A stretch of DNA of 64,000 bases from Rhabditoides inermis (lineage: Eukaryota > Nematoda > Chromadorea > Rhabditida > Rhabditidae), in the NCBI GenBank assembly GCA_963966185.1, contig CAWZYM010000114.1, positions 1,552,001 to 1,616,000 on the forward strand, given 5' to 3'. Below, piece after piece: positions 34,334-46,009 of this stretch. The first letter of the stretch is position 1. Each line of letters opens with the position of its first letter. The notes under the pieces were generated by a model, which searched no databases, had not been told where the DNA came from, and was given only the letters and a program-made list of their open reading frames with translations. The position numbers and the translations under genes were made by a program.

Positions 34334-34944
34334 CTCTCTCTCTCTCTCTCTGGCAATTTCTCTCTCATGCCCCCCCCTTCCAGGCTCCCTCTATGATGTC
34401 AATGACGTCACTTCACGCCGGCTCACAGATATCCACCCTCTCCTCCCATATCGGAGAAGGGGAGCTGTCCGAGCAGCAACAGTGCAGGTGGGGGGCGAAG
34501 TCAGAGTGGGCGGAGTCTAGCCACGTATCGCAGGTTCGACGCGCTGCCGTCGGCCGACCGAGCGATACCGGAGTTGTTGCTACTGATGCAGGATGGGGAC
34601 GAGGTGATTGGAAAATATTGATTTTTATTGATTTTTTTATTGAAAATATTGATTTTAAGAATAAAAAATAACATTTTAGGCGGTCGTCTACAAAGCCGTG
34701 CTCATCTTGCAGAACATTGCGAAGAAGGTAAGTATATAAAGATGGGAGAGGTTATAAGATATAAATTATAAAGAACAGAGGGATCATTTAGATCATATTT
34801 GTGTGATTATATGTAAGTGTATCATAATTCAACAAACACATACGTGTCACAGATTCCATAAAGTTGCGTTGCCTGAAACACAAACCAATCCGTGCTTTAC
34901 CTCATTAAAAAAACTCATCCAAAAAGTATGTCGATATCACTTTG

Positions 34945-35005
<61 letters not shown>

Positions 35006-35070
35006 AGAGGGAGAGAGAGAGAGAGAGATGGAGAGAGAGGGAGAGAGAGAGAGAGAGATGGAGAGAGAGG

Positions 35071-35130
<60 letters not shown>

Positions 35131-38100
35131 TCCACCTTCTAGGACGCTGACGAGCAGAAGCTCTCCCCACCCCTCCTCAAGGGTCGAGCAGAGGTGGCTG
35201 CGCTAGGTCGACTTCTAGGAGAGAGGAGGGCGTATCCGGTGGGTGGATGTTTGTTGTAATCTAGTAACTAATTATAGTCAGCACATTTATGAACATTTGT
35301 TTCATGCGACTGTCGATCTGAGTAAGTAGTGTATACCTAGTTCTTTCGTTTCTGCAGCCAACTATGTTGAATACGTTTTACAGACGCAATACATGTACAC
35401 ATGTCTATTGCTGTGTGAATATTAATTTGCATCTTGCTTTGTATTAAAAAAGGAAATTTCTATAATTTGTATTCGCCTCTAGTGTAGTGAGTGTGGAGCA
35501 ACAAAACGTCCGGGGTTGACCGAAGATAGAAGAAGCACTCGTGAATGTTTCCATCATAGCATGTCTTCTCTCGGGGTCGCGCGTCCTCGAACAGATCTTC
35601 ATATCGCCAGAACATTATGCGAACATTGAACAATCATCAATCAGATCATCAGAAAATGGAACTGTACTTACATCACGAATATGTTTGTGTCCAGAACATC
35701 GTCCGAATCTGTCCGGGGGTGCGGGCTCTCCTCTTTCACATGTGCCAACGCAATACAACGCAACAAAAACACCTATGAAATACAACATACAACGTTGACA
35801 AAACTCACGCTCTTTAAATATTAAAAAAAAGCTATCAATGTTGACTGTTTAAATGAAATTCGAGAATAGGATAAACGAAATATCTTCCCAGAACATCATC
35901 CGCGTGTGCCTGGGTGCCCTGTTGCACATGTGCCAATATAATATGCAACAAAACGTTGACGAATACCTGCACCCTTTTCAATAGTTGAGATAGGTAAACC
36001 CTGTTAACCTTCAGAACATCATCCGTGTCTCTCTGGGCGCGCTGTTCCACATGTGCCAGCGGGGAGAGGGACTGGAGCTGGTGGCGAGTGTCTGTGCAGA
36101 GCAGCCGGGGATGTTGCGCGACCTGGTGCAGCACATTGGGTGGGTGGGGTTCTGTATGTCTGTCTGTCTCTCTCTCTATCTCACTCTCTATTGCTCTCTC
36201 TCTCTTTCTCTCTTCATTCCCTCTCCCTATTCTTTTCATACAATCAACGCTGTCTCTGTATAGAAACCAGAGAAAAAAAAAACAGAGTGAAGTCACGAAA
36301 GAACTAGTAAGAAAAGAAAACCCATTCCAGCACCGTGCGCTCTTCGCACAGTCTCTTACACTGTCTGAAAAATATCTAGCCAATACACACCCGACCCTTC
36401 CAGCACGGTGCACTCTTCCTGCCACAAGTACGCGCTGCTCATCCTGCACTCGCTCCTCTCCGAGAAGACTGCCGGCCAGCGGACGGTCGACGCGGCGCGA
36501 CGGCTCGATGCTATCCGGTCAGTCACACACCCAATCGAATCAATAACACGCGAAATAGTGATCACAAAGAGAAAACGAATTTGGATCATGTGGTTTCGAC
36601 TCCTAGCATCTTACCACTTGAGCTTTCCATCAAACCAAATGCTTTATTCGGTATCGCTATATTTCATGATCATTTGTTTAGAAAGCATCAGTGTCATCAG
36701 TGACAAAGCGAGTCAAATCAAATCATTCATTCAGAATCGTCGTGAATATGGTACATATTAGTGATAGTGACAAATAATTAAAAGAACAGTTTGTCTCCCT
36801 TTATTCCAAACTCATTGATGACATGGGAGATATCTGCCTTGACGCAATGCGGTCAGTGACAAAGCGAAGTAAAAAAAGTTTTTCTTCTTCATTCCAAATA
36901 TGTGAGTTAGGTGAAATCCGCCAACTTCTATCAGCGACCAGTTCAGTCTCATTATTGACTGCTGCAAACTTGAGTGAAACGGTAGCGTTGCTCACTCTCA
37001 CCTTTCACAAATGTGATATCATCATTCCACACGACCAATAGAATGGGATCTTGTATGCCAATCACATATAGCCAGAATTCACACATATAGCCAGAGAGTT
37101 CGCCACCAGGCTCGCAGAGCCATAGCGCGCAACTCTGCTAGGGAATATAGGCGGCGCACTTTTCTATTGCGATGTATGTCGTATGTAGAGGGCACGCGAT
37201 ACTAGACAGGTTTCGAATGTTAGTTAAGGTGTGCTCAGTCTCTTCGAAACAGCCCCTTCAAAACGCCTTCAAACAAGTTATTTGGTCGTGTTTCGAAGGC
37301 GTATCGAAGTCGATATCGAAGGGAGTTTCAAAGAGGGACTGAACGCTACTTTAAGGCCCTTTTATACTCGCCGCACCGCACGGTGCGGAATGCGTTTCCC
37401 GCTGTAAAGTGCAACCGCAATGCGTTTCGCCGCGCGGTGCGTGCGGTGCGTGAATTTGAAAATTTCATTACCGCACGGTTCTGATATACGCCACTGTTCC
37501 TTTAATGCATTTTGCAGTGCGGTCTCCTCCTGGCTGGATCATGAGAAGAGCGAGAAGCTGCTGCCGGTGATCGTGGACACTGTGCGCATACTGTGCGAGA
37601 GGAGCAGCGAGCAGAAGGTGGGCAGAGAACCGATTTCATACATTTGAATTCCGTCTTCCGTCATATTACTATCACCTGTGTGTACATACCTGTTCATCTG
37701 TAGCGAACAGAAGGTGAGGGAGAGACTTCCGCTACTTCTCAATGTAATCTTGTCATGTGAAGTGAACGAGAAAGTGCACATACAATACATTTGACTTCCA
37801 CCGCTCCCTTTGTATTACTGTCACCTATGACCTTTGTGAAGTATACGTTTATCGGTTTGACAGCAGGAGCAGCAGGTAGGGAGAGGCGTTGTTGTTGCCG
37901 CCTAGCTGATAAGTTACTTAATGTAGCAAGCAGTAGGGACTATTTCAGTTCATACTATATTCGATGATGTCACTATTTTGGTTTGTAACAACCGTGCCTT
38001 GCCAGTGCAGTTACTATCTTGTCCTCCATGGTATGTAACTTATCAGCAAGGCTTTTGGATATTTCAATACAAACTTATTATTTAGTATTGGAAATTATTA

Positions 38101-38743
38101 TTACTTATTTCTGTCATTCGTCGGCAAAATCGGTCTGCGCCACTACACGACCAACAGAAATGCGTAAACCCGGCGCGTTTCATATGCAGCGCACTTCCAG
38201 GTATTATATAGAACGCGCGTTCCCTCTTCTATTATCTCTCACGGATGAAGATAACAAACCCAGCTCTCTGCATAAGGTTGATGATAGAAAACTCTGACGT
38301 TAGTCTTTTACAATGTTTTCATGGTCCGGGATCATCTAGGAGTCGCAATTTATACATTTGACTGCTTCTTCATTACTGCGAAGTGTTTTTTTATGAAATA
38401 TACGTTGATCCGCAGAGTATAGCGAGCAGAAGGTAATAGAGTGAGCTTTCATTCGTCCACAGAGACTACAGACACTACTCTTGTTATTTTCAACTAGCTG
38501 ACGACATATTGTAAACGACACATGTCATTTGTCCACAGAAAATATTCGTTTTAATATTTTTCCAATCTCGAAACTGACGGATTACTTATATTATGCATAC
38601 TTCACACTTATCATCCGATTGAAGCGTATTCATTAACATATGCTTATCATTTCATGTAACAACAAGTCAGCTTCCTCTTCTTTTTCGTTTTTTTTCTCAC
38701 CATTCACTTCTACAAACAAGAGAGAGAGCGATAGAGAGCGATC

Positions 38744-38785
<42 letters not shown>

Positions 38786-38818
38786 TAGAGAGCGATAGAG
38801 AGCGATTGAGAGAAAGAG

Positions 38819-38858
<40 letters not shown>

Positions 38859-38871
38859 TTAGAGAGAGAGG

Positions 38872-38903
<32 letters not shown>

Positions 38904-38918
38904 GAGAGAGGGAGAGAG

Positions 38919-38978
<60 letters not shown>

Positions 38979-40318
38979 CCTCGCAGACCCTGTTCATCTC
39001 CTCGCTCTCCGGGGTGCGCCGCCTCCTGCACGTGCTCAGCCGCTTCCACTACGAGAACCTCCTCTGGCGAACCACCCAGCTGCTCAAGGCGCTCAGCAAC
39101 TTTGTGAGTGCATGCATTGTCTCAGACGCTATTTCGCAATCTCGTTTCTCACTGATTGCAACCGTCAACTTGCTTAAATAGGATTACGTAAGATGTAACA
39201 TGGTTTGTCAGCCATCGGACGTACCTGTACAACAGTCTCCGTACCTGTTGACACACCACTTGCAGAACCCCCAGTCCCTGGTGCTCTCCAACGCGCAAGA
39301 CGTGCTCTCGCTCCAGCTGGAGCACGCCTCCCCTCGCCTGGTACTCGCGTCTCTGGAGTGTCTGAGGAACCTCAGTGATGTGCCGCTGGGGGAGGGGGTG
39401 AGGACATCTTACGACTTTTACATACATTTTAATTACATAATGTATTACTTTTGCCACATTTTGTTATCATTAGTTTACACTATGTCATACACACAAAATT
39501 AGGATGAAACAAATCTGTGCGTGCCGATCAGTAAAACCAGCCGTCTTAACTAATGCCTAATTCTGCCTGGAAGTGGCGAGGTTTCATTTTATGAGTAAAC
39601 TGATCAAGTTGAATGGTTTCAGATGGACCCGCGCCCGCTGCTCTTCCGCCTGCTGCGCCTCTTCGGACATGCCAACGCGCAGATCGTGTTGTACACGGTG
39701 CAGATCCTGTCCAACATGATCGCCAATCACAAGGAGAGCAAGGTGGGTCGTTCTGTGCATTAATCCTAACGTTTTTTATCATGTTTGTTATTCTACATTA
39801 GTTTTAGTTATTGTATTAGTTATTGTATTAGTTTGTATTAGTTTGTACTTCGTTCTATTTGCTTGTGGTTTTCTTGTCATTCGACCCTCTCCTAGGTTTC
39901 GGTTTTGAGAAGAAGTGTTGATGTATTTCTTGTTTCGGTTACGGAAACGTTTTGTTATTTACTTTACGATAAATCTGTTTCTAGGAGTTCCTTGTGCAAC
40001 AGAACGCCGTCGCCATGCTGCTGCGGGTGATGCGAGAGGTTTGTTTACTTGTTTACTTGTTTACCTAATCAGCTGTTTACTTGTTTACTTGTTTACCTGT
40101 TTACCTGTTTACATGTTTGTTTACCTTCTCACTCCAGGTGCCGTGCGGTGTGCAGATGGGCGACAAGGCGGCGCAGCTCATAGAAGACATGCATGTGAGT
40201 TTATCGATTCGTGATTTATGAAACGATATTGATTTATCGATTTTCAGGAGCGCATTCTCGCCACGCTGCGACACCTCTGTCTCAAGCACGACTTTAGCCA
40301 AGAAGTTCAGGTGAGAGA

Positions 40319-40369
<51 letters not shown>

Positions 40370-40401
40370 AGAGAGAGAGAGAGGGAGGAAGAGAGAGAAA
40401 A

Positions 40402-40451
<50 letters not shown>

Positions 40452-41960
40452 CCTTTCAGGTGGAAGTCTTCCGCCAGCCGCATCTCTTCCTAGAGAAGCT
40501 GCTCGACATGCGCCCGGCAATTCTGAGGCAGACCCTACTGGTGAGTCGATCGATAAAAAAAATCAATAAATCAATAAATCAATAATCCCAGGTGCTGAAC
40601 AAGGCGGCGTCGCAGGAGGCGAACCTCGCCGCGTTTCGAGAGCTGCGACTGCCACGGTAAGCCAACTTGACATAAATACCAACTCTTCATTTTATCGCAC
40701 CTCATATTTCGAATCATCCTGTCTGTTTCGACTGTTCACTATCACCGAGTGAGAAAAAACCTAACACTCAGGCTGACAACGTTTCCATCCCAGTGACAGA
40801 ACAAATGTCGAAAACTTCGTTGCAGCCGCTTTTTTAAATACGAACAAAGAGTTACTAAAACTCATTGTTGTGTCAGGTCGATTCGAATTGTTGTGGGTGA
40901 TGCAGATAGTCAGACAGCACTCCCGTATAATGTTTCTATTGCCCTTCCAGCCGCGACGCACCCCACCTCTCGACGACGTTCGCCGAGCAGATCGTGCACC
41001 TCTTGCGGGTGGCGTGCAGTCAGCTGGCGACGGTAGGTCGACGAGTCGCCCCCGGCAACTATAAATAATTAGTTTATTACCGTGTTGAGTACATGTGCAT
41101 CATAGGAAACATAACAGTGCTTACGGTAGGATAGTGGAACAGGAAAAAAAGAAGAAACATTTAAAGATCAAAGAGTAGACAATAAGCAAACTACAAATGT
41201 CGAGTTTTTTTTTCTATGAACCTGTAGAGTCGGGCAACAATGAGTGATTCATCAAGCAGTCAATGATGTGAGAAGATCCAATGGTGAACTAGACAGAGTT
41301 TGCGTGCAGCCAGCTGGGACCGGGAACCGGTACCACATTTGGGTGAACTGTGGAGTGTACTGTAAACATAGTATACAAGTTTAGCTGATTCGGAATATGA
41401 GCTTGATGTGGTTCTTTTCTAGTCCCATTCAACAGCCACTGTTACCAAACACGAATCGAATCCACGAGAATCTTTTTTGAACCAACACAACAGCACCCAT
41501 GCAAGGATATGAAGTACGGTAGCGGAACATCGAAACGACGTACTTAACAATCCAATCGTCCACCTCTTCTGCAGACCCTTCGCGTGGAAGACGTGAAAGT
41601 CGCCGACCTGATCTTCCTGGCGCAGTCCACCCTGCAGCAGCTGGCCAGGGACAGGGGCATGCTGTGGCAGGTGAGCAGCTCCTTAGTGTTCAATGTGCTC
41701 ACAGGGAGCATTGCTGTCTGTTTATTAGAGAGCGTCGACGAAAAGAATGAAAATCAGCTGACTATGAATAGAATAGGGACATGCTGTGGCAGGTGGGACT
41801 ATGAACCTTCTACAATTTGCTGTGCTTCCCACGGATGCGTGATCGTCTGTGGTTTGGATTTCGGGAGAAGCATGTATGTGCTTTGGCGTTGGTTTGTGAT
41901 GAACAAATAAGAAAATGAAAAAGAGTAGGAGGAGGGGGAGACAGGGAGGAAAAGGAAAAC

Positions 41961-42015
<55 letters not shown>

Positions 42016-43003
42016 AGTCACCTCTTCCCCTCAGATCGTGCACTTCCTCAAGCAGCCGGAGAACGCGCGCGTCAACGACACTCAGGTGTGTCCCATATTT
42101 TTGTGATCGTTTTTATAATTCTCAATAAAAATCCACACTGCTTTCACGCGTTACGCGCTCGCCTGGTGCGCGCAAGGAAACATGAAGGACCAGAAAAGTG
42201 TGACCGCATCGACAATCAATCAATCAATCGTTTATCCGGAATCGTCATATTTGAATATGACAACACAATCATAATGATATGAAGTGACGACAATCGACGA
42301 GCGATGTTCTATTCACCGATTGTCATGTCCCACCGGATGGTCCCGGCCGGTAGGATCACACATTCGGTCTGGTGATAGGGACCGAAACCGGATGTGTGCC
42401 TTGCTGATTACATGTACTATTTCCTGTATAATTTTGTCTAATGAAATGTCTAAATCACGGAATCACAACAATTCCCCTCTTCCCAGATCCTGCTCCCGCT
42501 CTTCTCCCTGCAGCAGCAGTGTGTCGACGACGAGCCACTCAGGAAGAGCGCCCTCGCACTCATCGCGGCACTCGTGCACCATCCCGAGGTTTGTTTACTT
42601 GTTTACTTGTTAGTTTGTTTGTTTGTTCACTTGCCTGTCTCTCGGTCGAAACAGGATTGTGTGTTGTGTCTATCTGGCTTGCATGATCTACTTTCCGATC
42701 TTCTATCTACGATGAAAAACCATCATTGTTTGTTTGTTTGTTTACCTGTTTACTTGTTTATTTACTTGTTTGTTCACTTGTTTACTAGCTTGTTTACTAG
42801 TGTGTTCACCCTATATCATTCAGATCCACGCCTTCTTCTCCTCCTCCCCAGACCTGATGCAGTTGATGCAGCAGTGTGCGAGGAGTCCGGTCGCGTCTAT
42901 TGGTAAGGGAGAGAGAAAGAGAGAAAGAGAGAGAGGGGGGGGGGAGAGAGGGGGAGAGAGAGGGAGAGAGAGACAGAGGAGACAGAGAGACAGGTAGACA
43001 TCT

Positions 43004-43052
<49 letters not shown>

Positions 43053-43396
43053 CTCCTCCCTCGCAGCCGCGTACGCGCAGCAGTCGCTCCGCGTCCTCTC
43101 CCTTCCTCCAGGCGCGGCCGAGGCGCATTCGCCGGGCGCACAGGGTGGGTTTCTATTTCTACTTGATCTGTTCCGATCTACTCCGATCATATACCTATAT
43201 ATTCTCGTGCACTTCTTCAGTCATTGGTCATTATGTAAGAAGCAGTTCTTGAGATTGTTGGATCACGATCACAAGTGTATAACTTCCCTCATTTCAGCGC
43301 AGCCCTCGCTGTTCGCGCCGCCTCCCATGGCCGCAGCTGGCGCGGGGTACTATCCGGGGGCACAGCAGCAGAGGTGGGACAAATCTCTCTTCTCTT

Positions 43397-43438
<42 letters not shown>

Positions 43439-44753
43439 CCAACACATATAAACAACATACAAACATACAATCTCTCAAAAAGTATATCTTTATTTGTACG
43501 CCCTCTCGCCAATACCGTAACCCCTCCACAGACCGCCCGCCTGCCCGTACCAGTCCGCCCCCTCGCTCCACCACTCATCCACCCCGCAGAGAGGAGCGTC
43601 CCCGCAGCCGGGGGAGACTGGTACGATCTTCTGACTATTCTGGTTATGGTCTTGTTATCTGGTTTTTATGCATAATTAGTAGCAGTAACTGTGATCGCAA
43701 CAGCCTGTTCAGACTGGTACGATAGTCTTTGTAATCAATAGGTTACTGATTACTGGTTTGTTTTACCTGTTTCAATCAGTGTATTAATTAATTAGTAGCG
43801 GTAACTATGATCACGACATCATAATATGCACAATATTATTGAGACTGGTACGTTCCACTCTATCCACTTCTCCGGCCGTAGAGTAGGAAATGAAAAAAGA
43901 TAGCCACTGCCACTGTTACAGTCTCTCGAGACTGGTACGATCGAAGTGCCTTGGTTCTGAAATCTACCAGTACGCCCGTATGAGTTGCTGTAACTCGTGC
44001 TCCCTTCAGGCGTGGACGAGAGCGCGCTGGCCTCCCTGGCCCCGTCCGTCGGCCACTCCACCGGCCACTCTGCCGGGCCGTCCAGGGCCGAGCCAGCCGA
44101 GATGGAGGAGGAGGAGGGAGAAGGAGAAGGGACGTGGCCGGAGGTGAGACTGCGTCTGTGAATCGTGACAACTTTGGCCAGACGTACTGGCTAGACGTAT
44201 CAGTTCTATATCTGTGCAAGAGAGAAGGGCATGGGTTTATGTATTTCATATGAAAGAGCGATTGCAGGACCTGGAATCGCTGCAGATCAGCGACGACCCG
44301 TTCGTGGGCATGTTCTGTGGAACATCGAGGGAGGAGAGGCAGGCGGCGCCTCCCACTCTCCAGCAGCCTGTTCCTCCTCCGCCGCCGCCGCCGAACCATG
44401 CCATGTACCCCGCGCATGTGTCGCCTCCGCAATATCCTGGTGAGCATATCCACAGTCTGGAGCATATTCACAGTCATGGTTTCCAACCTGCCATGCGGAG
44501 ACCGACCACAACCTTATAGCCAGTGTGGGCGATGATGACAAGGTTTTTTTTTGACAAGTTCGATTTGAAATGCTTTGAATTATGAAAAGTTATAAATATA
44601 AATTTTTCAGTCAACTATCCCGGCTACCCACCACAACCGCACCCGCAACAGCCCTACGAGCAGCCGTGGCCGCCGTATCCGCCCGGCCACGCCCCCTACG
44701 GCCCCGCCCCCTATCCATCTCACTACAGCTACTACGGGTACCCGCCGTCGTGA
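33162..44753 (+). CDS. beta-catenin / Armadillo (about 952 aa, 30 coding exons)
   Basis: Wnt effector and cadherin-linker armadillo protein. Exons: 33162-33176, 33503-33631, 33803-33992, 34186-34262, 34384-34487, 34534-34603, 34680-34727, 35143-35238, 36015-36139, 36404-36517, 37518-37617, 38987-39103, 39266-39397, 39623-39742, 39985-40038, 40138-40194, 40248-40310, 40460-40540, 40592-40656, 40951-41032, 41575-41670, 42035-42085, 42487-42588, 42824-42902, 43067-43144, 43298-43373, 43532-43620, 44010-44143, 44268-44439, 44611-44753. They sum to 2859 nt, in frame throughout. N-terminal [18 protein letters not shown] matches the GSK3/beta-TrCP degron region, with DSGMAT for DSGIHS (Thr replaces Ser). 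Repeat landmarks: [63 protein letters not shown]. The N-terminal [10 protein letters not shown] run and the C-terminal Pro/Tyr-rich tail ending YYGYPPS are unusual; no PDZ-binding DTDL end. Divergent in the first repeats. Confidence 0.93.
33288..33485 (+). repeat. TGACGCAGAG-type degenerate repeats
   Basis: TGACGCAGAGNGTGACGC and GCAAGGCTNACGC units recur through beta-catenin intron 1 up to the acceptor, ending in two near-perfect copies of GACGCAGAGGGTGACGCAAG. Several copies carry AG acceptor-like ends. Confidence 0.8.
34270..34355 (+). repeat. CT microsatellite
   Basis: (CT)n between beta-catenin exons 34186-34262 and 34384-34487. Confidence 0.95.
34951..35130 (+). repeat. GA microsatellite with ATGGAGAGAGAGGG units
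   Basis: (GA)n with a three-copy 34-bp higher-order unit, in the intron before beta-catenin exon 35143-35238. Confidence 0.95.
35688..36061 (+). repeat. two intronic copies of the start of beta-catenin exon 36015-36139
   Basis: CCAG plus AACATCRTCCG through CACATGTGCCA occurs at about 35692-35750, at 35889-35937 and in the true exon. The middle copy encodes [15 protein letters not shown] against [15 protein letters not shown] in the exon. Five of the seven base changes are at third codon positions, and an acceptor CCCAG precedes it. Confidence 0.85.
37237..37342. mobile_element. MITE family 2 (AGTCTCTTCGAAA TIR)
   Basis: Starts AGTCTCTTCGAAACAG and ends in the approximate inverse TTTCAAAGAGGGACT. 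The interior has CGCCTTCAAA and TTTCGAAGGCG. Related copies are at 57137-57200, 58668-58710 and 60656-60741. In a beta-catenin intron. Confidence 0.65.
38718..38976 (+). repeat. GA microsatellite with GAAA and GCGATA interruptions
   Basis: Complex (GA)n/(GAAA)n/(AGAGAGCGAT)n tract ending 10 bp before the acceptor of beta-catenin exon 38987-39103. Confidence 0.95.
40039..40137 (+). repeat. GTTTACTT-repeat intron
   Basis: The intron between beta-catenin exons 39985-40038 and 40138-40194 is almost wholly TTGTTTAC(C/T)TG units, beginning at the donor GTTTGT. The same motif dominates 42589-42823 and, inverted, 27231-27301. Confidence 0.9.
40318..40450 (+). repeat. GA microsatellite intron
   Basis: (GA)n fills the intron between beta-catenin exons 40248-40310 and 40460-40540. 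Confidence 0.95.
41964..42014 (+). repeat. GA microsatellite
   Basis: (GA)n about 20 bp upstream of beta-catenin exon 42035-42085. Confidence 0.95.
42217..42280 (-). repeat. retroelement 3' tail-like fragment, second copy
   Basis: CAATCAATCAATC followed by GTTTATCCGGAATCGT and TGAATATGACAA, as at 19734-19790. In a beta-catenin intron. Confidence 0.55.
42905..43050 (+). repeat. GA microsatellite intron
   Basis: (GA)n with GGGG and ACAG interruptions between beta-catenin exons 42824-42902 and 43067-43144. Confidence 0.95.
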
Positions 44754-44958
44754 GATAGAGATTAACTTTTTGTTTTTCAAACATTGCCAATATGTGCTCA
44801 TTTTCATTGAGATTATCATGACAAACCGTTTTTGTTCTAGTCGATTGTGTTTCAGTGGTGATAAAGCATCATTATTATCAATTTCGTAATAACTATGGTA
44901 TTTATGAAACAAATGCATGAATCATAGTAAAAACAGAGGTAGACGTAAAGGAAAAGAG
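44754..44958 (+). other. beta-catenin 3' flank / probable 3' UTR
   Basis: AT-rich sequence after the TGA at 44751-44753. It contains ATGCATGAATCATAGTAAA at 44913-44931, which recurs at 54416-54434 beyond the composite repeat. Confidence 0.5.
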
Positions 44959-45985
44959 ATTATCTTTTAAAAGTACTTCCGTAAAAGGGTTGTTTGTGTT
45001 AACCTGATTCAAGAAAAGCGCATGCATATATTATTAGTTTTTGAAAAAGCAAATCGTAAACACCTGAACATGAAAACTAACACAAACTTGCTCTTTCAAA
45101 CGAATATAGAATAGTTGCACGTAACATTCAGAATAATACGATTGTTTTGTTTATTTAGTGTTTTTTGCGGTTTATTATTTATGGTTTATCAATACAATAA
45201 TATGTTAATCGTGATGTTGTTTGACTCAATGTTTCAGGTATAAAAATGTCAAAAAAAATAAAACATGGAATTAATCAACATTAAAGGTAGTGTACCCTCT
45301 GAACGCTTGACTCAAATTTGCAATTTGTGTTGTTTATTTGTTCAATCTCATTATTAGAAACATAATTGGTCAATATACTATCCCTTAAAAATATCTTTGA
45401 CCTCATGCAAATACGCTCTAAACGTGAAAGAAACATGAAAACTTCGATTTTATGAAAATTTGGCGAATTTGTTTAATCTTGTTCATATACATTTTTCTGA
45501 ATTTATTTTGATTTGGAATGAGAAGTGAACATCAAAAACAAACCACAAAAGCATTCGAAAACATTTTATGTGCGAACCAAACGAGGTGCTCCGATCAGTT
45601 CGGTGATGTAACCGCAGTCCGTGAACATAAGTTTTGCGGGCGTGCGCACTTGTGCACACAATTGCCGGTAAACGTCAAACTTTAAATATATTTTTATATT
45701 TAAAAAATGTTATTTTTGAATTTTAAACTTCCATGTTATGGAATTATAACTAACAAATAATAAGTAGTAAACTGGTAATAGCAACTCGTGCAACCAGAAT
45801 CAGAGGGTACACTACCTTTAATTATTCAACAATTATTCAACGTTTTGAAAAAGCAAGTTTGTGTTAGTTTTCATGTTCAGGTGTTTACGATTTGCTTTTT
45901 CAAAAACTAATAATATATGCATGCGCTTTTCTTGAATCAGGTTAACACAAACAACCCTTTTACGGAAGTACTTTTAAAAGATAAT
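44959..45985. repeat. foldback module with about 130-bp inverted arms
   Basis: The left arm 44959-45095 (ATTATCTTTTAAAAGTACTT onward, with GCGCATGCATATATTA) is repeated inverted at 45845-45985. The interior holds a nested TTAA-flanked element. A shorter version with related arms is at 62695-62942, and a lone end is at about 55721-55739. Confidence 0.88.
45287..45817. mobile_element. nested TTAA-flanked MITE, 531 bp
   Basis: TTAA at 45283-45286 and 45818-45821 flank inverted ends AGGTAGTGTACCCTCTGA and its near complement. TTAA target duplication is the piggyBac-type signature, although a TA-based reading is also possible. No coding capacity. Confidence 0.72.
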
Positions 45986-46009
45986 ATATGTCCTTTTGTT
46001 GAATTTCAT

